A stretch of DNA of 64,000 nucleotides from Aquatica leii (Eukaryota; Arthropoda; Insecta; Coleoptera; Lampyridae), in NCBI GenBank assembly GCA_035610365.1, contig CM069434.1, forward strand, positions 100,552,806 through 100,616,805, read 5' to 3'. The notes below the pieces were generated by a model that made no database searches, had not been told where the DNA came from, and saw only the letters and a program-made list of their open reading frames with translations. Made by a program: the position numbers and the translations under genes. Of the stretch, positions 44,920 to 55,383 are shown piece by piece (position 1 is the first letter of the stretch; every line of letters begins with the position of its first letter).

Positions 44920-46754
44920 GCCATAAAAATAGTTTAGAGTGGTTTTTATTGCCCCTCCTAAAGAAGACAAGATCTAATACTAATTACAACTTAACAAACA
45001 GGAGGATAAACTACTTTACCATTAACAAAGCTGTTTTATCTGAGGGCCATCGAATATTCCGGCTTTCAGCTTTTCCGTGCTCATCCCAGGAAATTTACGA
45101 ATCAAGTATCCAAAACAAAGTCCATCGCGATTTAAAGCCTTCACAAATTGCTTCATAAGCCCCAACTTGATATGCAAGGGTGGAAATACGATTTTGTCTC
45201 TGGCAACCAAAGGTTCGTTGATTACATTTTGCTTTCCTTGAATCATAACATTTCTTAAAGGCCAATTTCTGTTAACCCAGTGCTGATCTTTAGCTCTGCT
45301 GCCCCAAAGACATAAAAAAATAAGGATATTTTGTATATCCACTTTGCTGTCCAAGGAGGAAGTTCGCCATTTTTAGGTCGACACAAATCACCCACTGATG
45401 TTCTTCATACTTAATTTTTTATAGGACTAGTGATATTGCCTCGTATTCCTCCTTCATGCTGGTAGAATGACCAATGGGTATTGAACCATATTTATTACCA
45501 TTGTGTAAAAGCACACATTTCAAACTTCGTCTGGAACTGTCTATAAAAAGGCGCCATTCGTCTGGTGTGTATTCCGACAAACCCATTTTTTGTAAGAGTC
45601 CTTTTATATCGTTACAGAATACCAGGTTATTTTCCTCAGAGTAAGAGGGCACCAGATTCTTATCTCTTTTACGATAAAATGTAGTATTCGTATCTGGCTG
45701 CAGTAGATTCTTCTCATTTAATCTGGAAGCAAGTAATTCAAAAGATTCCTTTCAAAGATTCAGGTCTCTAATGAGATTGTTCCGTTCTTGTTGATTGAAA
45801 CGTTGCGGACTTGATAAATCTGCTTCAAAATCATTGTCGTTTCTGATTCCATACGCGGAATTTCATCAAACGTGGGTAGTTCTGCATCATCTTCCGGGAG
45901 CGAAGGCAGACTGCTGAATGATGGAATGGGTATTTCTTCGCTATGCAGTACAGACCTCTTTGCTGAATCTAGATCAGAATATGGCCATTTCTGTCTATTG
46001 TTCCGACTGATTCCTTTGATACTCACGAGACAAAAATAGCAGTCATCGTGATGGTTTCTTGGTTCTCTCCAAACCATTGGTACTCCAAACTTTAGACACT
46101 TTCTCTTTTCAACTGTTCACTGACGCAGATGTTCAATACATGTTTTACATACGAAATGTGGAGCCCAAGGTTTATCCTGGTCACCCAAGTGAACGCCAAA
46201 ATAGGGCAGATAACTTCTTCTCACACAATCAAAAATAGACTTTCTACTTTCTTTAAAAGTGTACTCGCCAGATACATAGCAAAAAACGTCTGAAGGATTC
46301 ACACAACTACGTTTGCTTCTGAATGCCATGGTTTTAATTAAATATATGTTTTATCACCGAACAACACCAAATGATACCACAACTTCAGCTACGTAAACTA
46401 AATAGGTAAATGTACTTCGTAAAGCAAAGATACGAGTTAATATAGCTGTGTGTTAATTAGTTTTTGATGGAAGTAATTATAAGAATGTTGGGTTTTACAC
46501 AAATCAATAAATACCAAACTGCCTATTTAGATTCTAATTTCTTTTATATAAACTGTACCTCGTAAAACAGAGATATTTGCGAGGTAATATTTTTGCGTTT
46601 TATCAGAACTAATAGCAATTAGCCCATATCTCAAAAACTGGAGCTGCTACGAAAAAAGCCAGGTATTTTTGGAATCAGCACATCACAAATATTCAAAATC
46701 AGTTCTTACTTTTCCGGCACCAAGACAAAAATTTTATTTTGTTGGGCTGTGTAA

Positions 46755-48394
46755 TAGTACTATATATCCATAAAGAAACATGATTTCTAGGAAACAAGAA
46801 GTTACAATTTTTTTTTACATTATACCGGAAAATGCTCATAATTAACTATAAATAAAGATGTAATGCATCCCTTTATACACTCATGTATTTCTAATACGAG
46901 CACAAGCTGCTCTAAAACACGCAAAATTATAAATGCAAAGAATAGTTGCAAAACTTAAGTTCAGAATCAAAGGAAAATCTATACAGTGAGTAATCCAGAA
47001 CCGGCAAAAACCCTTTGGTTTTTGTTGGTTTTTAGAAAAATATATTGTGCTGTCAATAATAATTCCTAATAAACAAAAAAAAATAAACAGCTTACTTAGA
47101 AATATTGTACTACAAACAATCGGATTTTGTTGTCATTCCGTTATTGTTATCAAAAATTCTATGTGCTAATGTGACTTAATTAAATTAAGCGGCGTGCGCT
47201 GTATTATATAACTGATTTTTATTATCTAATTGAAGGATAACAAAATATCCAATTTTTAATCAAAATATAAATATTTGAAAAATTACTTAAAGGATTCCTT
47301 TAATTATCCCATAAACGCATCATAAATTATTTGCGATGTTAGTTTAGTACTCTCAAATCGGATTTGACTTACCGTTGTGTATACTATATTTATTCAGTTC
47401 GTTTAGATTCGCTAACATAACTACAAGTACTAAACGTAAAACTACCGTTATGTTAAAGCTATTTAATACGAATTATTCGACAGTATTTTGGTGACAAACC
47501 ATTAGCACTTTCTGCGAAAACCTTTTGAAGATTTTTCGCATTGTTTGATGTTATTAATTAGTTGTAAAATTTGTATATGTATTTAAATAAACTCATTACA
47601 TTTTCAACAACAGTTGAAATTATTTTATTCAAGCACATATAATTAAATTAAAAATAGCTACATTAAAGCAATAAATGCAAGAAAACGTAACTTGTTAGTG
47701 TTACAAAAAGAAGTTTTTAGAAAACGTGTAAATGATTTTTAGTGTTAGATACTGAGACCGTATGAGTAAAATTCAACAATTAGATGTAAAATATTACTAC
47801 AAGTTGATCGACTAATAATCATAATTTAAGTTTAGTACAAGTATATCAACAGCTTGCATTTCATTAAAGGGAGAAAGTTCATAGTGAAATACAGTTAGTG
47901 AGCATTCTTTTAAAAAAACTGCTGAGAGCACTGATTATTTTTACTAAAAACAAAACCTCGTTGTATTCAAAAAATCAAATCTAAGCGTGTTAAATTTTTT
48001 TTATCAAGACGCCTTGAAAACAAAGTTGTTTCTATTAGAGGTTAGTATCCAAAATTTTGCCTGGAAAATCGAGAGTTTTGAAAATGTGACTGCAATGCTT
48101 ATTAAGCAGTAAATAAACTGGGCCCCTTAAACAATTTTATATAAATTTTTCAAATTAAGATTAAAATTAAAAGTGTACTAAGAAGATAATTTTTTAATAC
48201 ATTTTCAGTTCTTGCAGAAGTTACAGAAATTATGTTAATTAATAACATATCAGCGTACACTTCTGTAATATCTAATTCAAATAGTCCAAATTTGGCTGCT
48301 TCATCTATGGTTAGTAAAATTTTTGGATTTAAAAAATTAAAAGTTGTACACTGTACTCATACCACTAAAACGTGTATGCAATTGAGAGATTATT
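46755..48394. other. AT-rich intergenic DNA
   Basis: No gene or repeat family recognised. Confidence 0.5.
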
Positions 48395-48534
48395 CCCAAA
48401 CAACACATTGGTACAAAAAACGTCTAAATGTCCGTCTAATAAACGTTAATAACGCGTTTAAAAACGTTTTAATGTCTAATAAACGTCTATTAGCCGGAAA
48501 TTTAAACGTTTTTTATACCAATGTGTTGCTTGGG
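48395..48534. mobile_element. 140-bp foldback MITE
   Basis: Terminal inverted repeats CCCAAACAACACATTGGTA (48395) and TACCAATGTGTTGCTTGGG (ending 48534), extended inward by AAAAAACGT/ACGTTTTTT. Internal direct AAACGT words recur. No coding capacity. The target duplication is unclear. Confidence 0.75.
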
Positions 48535-48559
48535 TTGTGCCTAGTACATTTTTGAAAAT

Positions 48560-49540
48560 GATAATTTCGAAGATCTCTGAGGGATCGATGTGTTTTTTCT
48601 GTCAGTTTGGATTTGTCCTGAAACGATTCGTAATCATTCCTTTACCCAAACCGATAACCTCTTTTTGTAAAATATAAGGGAAATAATTGATGTCGTTCAA
48701 TACACGGTACATGAGCATTTTTGTTTTATAGTGTTTACTGAAACCATTAAGAGTTATTCCAAATAAGACTTTAATAATACAGGAAAAGGCAGTTTCATTG
48801 CAGTTATCGTATTTACCCTCCTGGACGATTTTGTCGGATTTATATTTTTTAGAGTAAGTTTTGATTTGCTCGTAAATTTTGATAATGAATGCAATCTACT
48901 CATTACACTGAATCTATCGTATCCTTGGCACACACATTTTTTTTTAAAACCTGTATTTTATATGTAATCACTTAATTAACTAAATCCACTGCATCATGCT
49001 TGATGACTTTATACAAACCTAGAAACACTTCTCTCAATTGTATATAAATTGGTTGCTTTTTTTCGGATTTGAATATTGCAGCAAATGATTTTTAAATGTA
49101 GTGCCTATACACGAAATCATTTCATGTTGAATAGTTGGACTTAGGTAGCTCGTTGATCTTAAAAATAACAAAAATGAATTAAAAAACTTTTTGAATACAT
49201 ATAAAGTTGTATTCAAAACTTTTTGTTGCTTTTGGGCATGTCCAAAATTTGCAAGACGTTATCATATCCGAAAACTGATAAAAAATTGCCGTAGTGTCTT
49301 ATACTTAAGTGCACCTGCTTTAATATAGTCATCCGAAAAACTATGTTGTTTGATTCTTTCTAGTACATGCTTTCAGTCTCGAACGCCTGTACACCAAATA
49401 TAATAATTGACTGGTCCACGTTTTAGTTTTAGTAACGTAATATGTTTCAAAAAAGCTCCTGTTGCCTTGATGAGGGTTTTTTGGTCATGAATGGTATAGT
49501 TCAGGTTATTATATGCCACAGGTTATTATATGCCATCGAA
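48560..49540 (-). pseudogene. decayed ORF, family not recognised
   Basis: Minus-strand readings can be chained over about 300 codons with several stops. They include YTIHDQKTLIKATGAFLKHI (about 49500), KRGPVNYYIWCTGV, DDYIKAGALKYKTLRQFF, SYLSPTIQHEMISCIGTTFK, KVIKHDAVDLVN, GKYDNCNETAFSC and VLNDINYFPYILQKEVIG, ending FRTNPN near 48610. The low stop density and the amino-acid mix suggest former coding DNA, but I recognise no family. Neighbours are a MITE and a hAT. Origin (transposon, virus or host) is open. Confidence 0.35.
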
Positions 49541-50149
49541 TAAAATTCCTTAATATTTTATAATAGATTTTTTTGTCAAACGATACCAAATAATGAACAT
49601 CTTAAGGAAATAGCTTTAAAATTGACTAAGGGATCCCGAAACTCCGGGTCCTTAGAACACTGTCTCACTTTGCTTTATGGTATCTGCGCTACCGTTTACT
49701 TTATACGTGTAAAACGCGGAAGCGGTCATTTGACCGCTTAATAAATTTATATTACTCTACTTATAGCAATTATCTAATTTTTCCTAAACGGATGCACGAA
49801 TAATGACTACTTCGTAACTATATCGCTAATTGTGTTAAAATTGGTATGCGATTTAATAATATAAAAAGTCTTTCAAATATCCGTAAGGTTTCCATATTGT
49901 CCATAAATATTTTTAGTAACATTTATGTATTGAAATTTTTGCTAAAATTAAATATTTGGGTTTATAGTTAGCTTATAATATTTGTATTTTGTATTGTTCA
50001 CTTTTCTAAGTGGTATTTCAATTACATTGTACACTCAAAAAAAAAAAAGACGAGACACTACCTGCTTCTAAATAACTAACGTCCATGTTTTCCCGGCGAT
50101 CAGTAAAAATAGAAATTGTGTTATTTACTTGCATAGAACGGCACTCTAA
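49541..50149. other. intergenic with short palindrome
   Basis: AAGCGGTCATTTGACCGCTT (49723-49742) is a perfect 8-base-arm hairpin. GGGATCCCGAAACTCCGGGTCC precedes it near 49630. These GC-rich spots may mark a transposon end; nothing else is recognisable. Confidence 0.35.
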
Positions 50150-50157
50150 AATCTTTT

Positions 50158-51483
50158 TTAGAGTCTCCACAAACTTTTCGAGGTCAACAAAAAATTTTCA
50201 AACCGCTCTACCCATCGGATCTTAGAAAGTGATGTAAGCACACATCCCAAAGTGCTCATGAGAACAGGTTTTTGTTTCGGATGTGATTTAAAGTAAGCAA
50301 TTACTTCTTTCACAATTGCAACAGCATTCCGGATAGCAGACACTTTTGAGCTACGTGTCTTTACATCGTTTTTAATTTCCTTCTGAATATCAGTAGCAGC
50401 ACCACAAATTTTGAAAAGCATAACAACTCATCCGTCTGTTCCTATCCTAACACACCGTTCCAGTAGATGTTTTAATTTCTACTTGAGCTGTGATAAGACA
50501 ATTTAGCTAATGGTCTTGGCGGTAAAAAACAATTCTTTAGGTGTGGAGGTTTCCTCCAACTTCTTTTTAGCAGTTAGTAGTTTTCTCGTTTCCCTCCAAT
50601 CTTCTTCTTCAGATTCGTAGTCATTTTTATGTTTAGCATAAACCAGATCCTCAAACGCATCTACAATGACGAAATCTTGACGAATATTACCATAATGCAG
50701 GTATCCTAAAGTAAAGTTCAGCGGGGACAGGTGGCATACATCTGTTGTCTCGTCAAGAAGTATTGAATAGTATCGTAATGCCTGCAAATTATTCACAATT
50801 TGCTCATAAATCTTTTTCCCGCAGCACGAAATAAGCAAAGTTTGTGTTGTTTTGCATAAATGTGTAGTATTAGGAGAAGGTGACTAGAAATGATTGTCTA
50901 GTTTTTTATCTCCAACAGATACTCAAAACATTAAAAACTCTCTCAAATTTCCTTCGTTTACAGTCACGTCAGATTTGTTAGAATTATCAGTGTTATGAAG
51001 TATCGGTCTATCATCTCTGCGTCTACGAAATGCTAAATTTTACCATCCAAGAAAAATAATAGTTTCAACTATAAGACAAAGTCGTTCCGTGTTTTCTTCC
51101 ATCTTTTTGAAACGCGGTTGATGTACAAGGTTGGTTACTTCCCAGTTAAACTTATCAAAAGTATGAAAAAATGCTGCCCCTTGTTCTACAGCTCGTTTCT
51201 GATAAATATGATTAACATGTGCCTTATAATCCCCATTTCGTCTTGCAATATTCTTAAAGTTTCTTAACGGTTTTGCAAAGACACAGTTTTTTGACCTCTA
51301 TGAAGACCAACTTGCAAAAAAAGCAACATTCATACAATAAACCTTGTTTAGCATGTAAAAATACAAGCCAAGAGCATTTGCTGAGATATTTATGCCAAAA
51401 ATTCGCGTCACCATCTTACCAATGATCAAGTGAGAAGAAAACGAAAACTTGTAGTCATCTTCTGACTGCCAGGAGTTTGACAT
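50158..51483 (-). pseudogene. hAT transposase remnant 3 (ZMYM1-like)
   Basis: N to C on the minus strand: a short N-terminal segment with KMEENTERLCLIVETIIFLG and RRRRDD (about 51115-51015), corresponding to the FRGHRDD region; LQALRYYSILLDETTDVCHL (50790-50730), the AKYYSIxxDETTD catalytic block with its Asp; and SKIRWVERFENF (50220-50185), matching the CxTRWVER motif. Some 200 residues of the catalytic domain and the whole C-terminal dimerisation domain are missing. Stops and frame changes are present. No termini were identified. Confidence 0.8.
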
Positions 51484-52947
51484 TTTTAGATAATTCAGAT
51501 TTAATTTAACATAAACAATTTCATTGTACTATAAAGCGCTTGTGCTTGTCTTATTAACATAAGATGAATATATTTCTTACCGTTGTTACTAAGAGAACCT
51601 GTAAATAACTTAAAGTAAAAATACGTTTAAATGTAAGATTCACTTCTAATTTTTTTTTATTAAGTGGCAAGATAATTTGCATTATTGTTGTAATTGTTGA
51701 AAAATTGCAATAACCCCAAAAATTGCAAAAATTAGAAAAAATTGCAACGGTATGCTACTACATCGAAAAAACATCGTTTATAACAATCATAATTTTGGTT
51801 TATGTTATCAATTTTGTTCTCAGGTTTGTTTCTATACATGAACAATAAACTATTTTGTATGATTTTTTTATAATTAGAAATAGTTTTGCAGATATAGCTT
51901 TATTTTGCAGTGTTATTTATTTATTCAAGTACGTATTGTGACTGACTACGTAACATAACCTTATTTAAACATCTGTGAATACGTTATTTTTGAGTATTTT
52001 AGTGTTTTTGCAAAGTGTTAGTTCTTAGAACAACAATGTAATTTAACTACGTCTTATGTAATAATATTACTTTCTATTTATTTTTATTTTTGGTGTCAGC
52101 AAATCACCGAGAAGAAATGTGTAATTTTTAGAACAACAAATTAAACATTAGTGTTGATTTTTTTATTCACGGTGTAAACAGATCCGTAATTTTCGATTTA
52201 TTGGCTCAAAATTTTAATTGTAAAATGTTGTATTAAATTTTTTGTCTTGAAATTTTTTACTTGTATTAATAGTGTAATTTCACCTAGTAATGAAAATATA
52301 ATTTCACCTTCTAAATTAACAACCTGTTAATCACATTAATACACATTGTAAGTTATTATTATCAAAAACCCCCAAGTCCCAATTTGATTCTATTAAACGG
52401 CGTGCACTACAGTATGTATTTAATTCACACTTACTATGAGAGACTAAAGCGATGAATCAAATAATGAATTGTGGCGTTGCGTTGAATGTAATTATATTTT
52501 ATCTGATGTACGTATAACAATTATAATTACGCAATAAAATAATTGGATGCAGAGACACTCGACAAAAGAATAATGACAAACGTGTTGACCGTTGGCGCGC
52601 GTCGGTTTAGTCAACTTTGCGAAACTGCAGAGAGAGTAAAGAGTGCGTTCCCAAATTTACCAACACAAAACGCATTATGTCTTATAAACGGCGAGGTTTA
52701 CAATAAAAGTTGTAGAAAATGTTAAGTGAAGTGGAGTACTAGTACAGTAGAAATCTTTAGTAAATAATCGGTTTTTAAATAAAAACGTTTCCAAAGTAAA
52801 AATTGCGAGAGTCCGGTCAAAGCATTTGTAAATAATCGTTTAGTAAGTTGAGTTTGGTAAGGTAAAAAAGATTTTCGCGTTTTTATTTCTACGTTTGAGA
52901 TTAAATATGCACCAAAATAACAAATATAACAGGTAATTAATATTTAT
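51484..52947. other. intergenic DNA
   Basis: AT-rich. The 60-codon plus-strand frame at 52543-52725 shows no recognisable family and no neighbours supporting it. Confidence 0.4.
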
Positions 52948-52958
52948 AGTTATAACTT

Positions 52959-54809
52959 ACCAAACAAATCGACCGAACAAAATACGGAAATATCCAGAAA
53001 ACAATTAGGAAGAAAATTACCGAAGCAAAGGAGAGATGGCTCGAGGAGAAATGTGACGAAATAGAGAGATTGGATAAAAAATATGATACTTTTAATATAC
53101 ACAAGAGAATAAAAGAACTAACAGGGACAGCTGGCAAGAGATCGTTCAGTCCACTAGAAGGCAAAAACGGAAACATAATTATTGACGAGCATGAGAAGAT
53201 TGAAAGATGGACAGAATACATCAAACAACTCTTCGCGGACGAAGAAGATCAAAATGAAGATCAAGAAACAATGGACGTAGAAGAAGGGCTGGAAATAACG
53301 GCTGAAGAGGTTAAATATGCCCTGAAGAACACTAAGAATGGTAAAACGACAGGCCCAGACCTCCTGCCGGCTGAACTGCTGAAACTGCTCGAAGAAGAAC
53401 AGATACAAACACTAACAAAGTTCTTCAACTCGATATACAGTACAGGTGCTATACCAACGGAATGGCTAAATTCGATATTCATACCAATTCCCAAAAAACC
53501 AAACACGAGAAAATGTGAAGAGCACCGAACTATATCTCTCATGAGCCACACTCTCAAGGTCTTCTTAAGGGTAATTCACAATAGGATCTACAAACGATTG
53601 GAAGAAAATATGTCTGATACACAATTTGGATTTCGGAACGGACTCGGCACCAGAGATGCTTTTTGCCTTCAACGTACTGACACAAAGAAGCCTGGATGTC
53701 AGCAAAGAGGTATATGCTTGCTTCGTGGACTACGAGAAGGCCTTCGATAAAGTACGTCATAATAAACTTGTCGAACTATTAACAGAAAAACAGATAGATA
53801 AACGAGACCTACGAATAATCAAAACTTTATATAACAAACAAACAGCCAAGGTCAGACTAGAAGGAGAGTTTACAGAGGAAATCAACATCAAGAGAGGAGT
53901 AAGGCAAGGATGTGTCTTGTCACCTATACTTTTTAATGTCTACTCCGAAGCAATCATCCAGGAATCCCTCACAGCAGAAACAGCTGGTATTGCAGTGAAT
54001 GGAATACCCATTAACAACATCCGATACGCTGACGATTCAGTGATAATCACAGACAACATCGAAGATCTTGAGAGGATGGTCGAGAAGATTAAGGAAAAAA
54101 GTGAACAATACGGTCTAAAGATGAACTTAAAGAAGACAAAATTCATGATCATCACCAAATTTCCGACAAGTAATAACGTACAGCTTAAAATACATAATGA
54201 AAACATCGAGAGGGTGTACCAATATAAATACTTAGGGACTTGGATAAATTCTAAGAATGACGACACACAAGAAGTAAAAACAAGAATCGAAAAAGCAAGA
54301 AGCGTATTTTATAGAATGAAGAATTTATTTTGTTCTAAACAACTCAACAAAGAACTAAAAATACGCATGATGAAATGTTACATATATCCGGTACTTCTCT
54401 ATGGTATTGAAGCCAGTACATTGAACAAAAACACAACAAAACGCATAGAAGCCTTCGAAATGTGGGTGTTTAGAAGAATGTTAAAAATAGCTTGGACGGA
54501 GCGAGTCACTAACGTAGAGGTGCTGAGAAGGATGTCAACAAAAAACGAAGTGATAGACATCATCAAGACACGCAAGCTTGAATACTTTGCACATGTGATG
54601 AGAGGACAAAAATACGAATTTCTGAGGCTAATAATGCAAGGCAAGATTGAAGGTAGAAGGGGTCCAGGAAGACGCAGGATCTCATGGCTGCGTAACCTAC
54701 GAGAATGGTTCAACTGCACAACAAACCAGCTATTTAGAGCAGCTGTAAATAAAATACAGATCGTCATGATGGTCGCCAACCTTCGGCAGAAGACGGCACG
54801 ATAAGAAGA
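52959..54809 (+). mobile_element. 5'-truncated LINE with 11-bp TSD
   Basis: Contains only RT and the C-terminal region; the endonuclease is missing, as expected for 5' truncation during target-primed reverse transcription. The 11-bp duplication AGTTATAACTT flanks it (52948-52958 and 54810-54820). The 3' end is a short purine-rich ATAAGAAGA tail with no poly(A), which suggests an RTE-like or related clade. One frameshift separates two otherwise long open frames, so the copy is young. Confidence 0.9.
52971..54804 (+). pseudogene. LINE reverse transcriptase
   Basis: The first frame (to 53660) carries the RT start: GKTTGPDLLPAELLK, EWLNSIFIPIPKKPNTRKCE, HRTISLMSHTLKVFLRVI and SDTQFGFRNGLGTRDA. 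The second frame (from 53659 to the stop at 54802-54804) has YACFVDYEKAFDKVRHNKL with the first catalytic Asp, RGVRQGCVLSPILFNVYSEA, YADDSVIITD (54025-54054) with the YADD box intact, and the C-terminal LLYGIEASTLNKN, FRRMLKIAWTERV and GPGRRRISWLRNLREW. The frames overlap at a run of five T at 53660-53664, where one base appears lost. The product would copy element RNA at nicked target DNA. No endonuclease domain is present. Confidence 0.9.
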
Positions 54810-54820
54810 AGTTATAACTT

Positions 54821-55035
54821 TGGGTAAAACGTAAATATGTCAATAGTTCCTTAAGTTACTTACTAAACGTTCGTAGATATTAGTGATGTCCTTATGATGA
54901 TTTTAAAATTTTAAAATTAGTCAAAATCAAGTGCTTTAGTCTTTCCCTCTAGATCCGCTCCTGTTATGGCATAGGGTGCTATAAGTGAGTCTCGTTTCGT
55001 ATTCATCCGAGAAAATATGAACGCCCTGTTATATG
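54821..55035. other. short intergenic stretch
   Basis: Nothing recognised. Confidence 0.4.
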
Positions 55036-55383
55036 TTAACGAGGTGATAGAACCTCATACTTGTTTGAAGATTTACTTTTGCAACAGGTTAATGTCCGTC
55101 CCCAGATAGTAAGACACTTTATGAACCGATTTGAAGAGACCAATGTTAATCTCTTACCATAACTACCCAGATCTCTCGACTGTTCACCTATTGAACACGT
55201 GTGGAACATTATGGGTAGAAGACTGAGGAACTTAGCGCATGCTCCACACCGAAAGTTCTCGGGAATGAATTGCAAGTTACTTCGTATATAATAACTCAAG
55301 AGGAAATCGACCACCTGCTGGAACCGATGCCACGAAAAGCGAGAGATATTCAAGCCAATAGTGGAGGCCAACACATTATTAAA
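55036..55383 (+). pseudogene. Tc1/mariner transposase C-terminal remnant
   Basis: The plus strand reads LQQVNVRPQIVRHFMNRFEE, then NVNLLP, SRDLS-type residues and DCSPIEHVWNIMGRRLRN (55178-55231), matching the Tc1 motif SPDLNPIEHxWDxMGRR. Glu of PIEHVW is the third catalytic acid. Further on come the frame-shifted equivalents of LIxSMPRRxxxxxxAxGGHT (PMPRKARDIQANSGGQHII, 55325-55380). The N-terminal two thirds and both terminal repeats are missing. Confidence 0.85.

Larger units (their letters stand above)
44565..45027. mobile_element. palindromic Penelope-like insertion
   Basis: Arms 44563-44711 and 44836-44984 are inverted copies, about 147 of 149 positions identical by eye, around a 124-bp spacer. 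A 43-bp tail follows the right arm. The insert is flanked by a 12-bp near-perfect duplication, AAGCTGCTTTAT (44553-44564) and AAGCTGTTTTAT (45028-45039). It splits the transposase-like gene between KQL and its continuation. Each arm has a hammerhead-like motif with the ultra-short stem III seen in Penelope-like elements. No protein-coding sequence. Confidence 0.85.
44151..46329 (-). pseudogene. transposase-like protein, family not recognised
   Basis: The start is MAFRSKRSCVN at 46329. The N-terminal part has Cys pairs (C-K-T-C in HFVCKTCIEHL; C-Y-F-C in DDCYFCL) that suggest zinc binding, and the string LGDQDKPWAPHFVC. The middle part has FIDSSRRSLKCVLLHNGN (45555-45502) and VICVDLKMANFLLGQ. 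Later come PPLHIKLGLMKQFVKAL, KLKAGIFDGPQIKQL, then after the palindrome FLGNYKAKNY, GDLSEEQRERFHQNIKTMED and MMADYCWSLQRD. Asp (FIDSS), Asp (VICVDLK) and Glu (a Glu in EEQRERFHQ) could form a DDE-type triad; that is inference. I recall similar uncharacterised multicopy proteins in arthropods and cnidarians but no name. Lesions: TGA in place of a likely Trp at 46114-46116, a frame change near 45755, a stop near 45420, a frame change near 45315, and the palindrome. Confidence 0.7.
43867..46751 (-). mobile_element. DNA transposon of unplaced superfamily
   Basis: Perfect 12-bp terminal inverted repeats CACAGCCCAACA (43867-43878) and TGTTGGGCTGTG (46740-46751) are flanked by TAA on both sides (43864-43866, 46752-46754). 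A subterminal inverted match follows: TTTTTGAGATAT at about 43972 and its complement near 46628, plus TTGGTGCC on both sides. One minus-strand gene fills most of the interior. A 0.46 kb palindrome (44565-45027) is inserted in that gene. Original length would be about 2.4 kb. Confidence 0.85.

Noticed and set aside
52543-52725. 60-codon frame as a host exon
   Set aside because: No homologous motif, and no convincing splice context could be defined by eye.
53154-54779. Long minus-strand frames across the LINE
   Set aside because: They are antisense shadows of the RT, whose plus-strand motifs are unambiguous.
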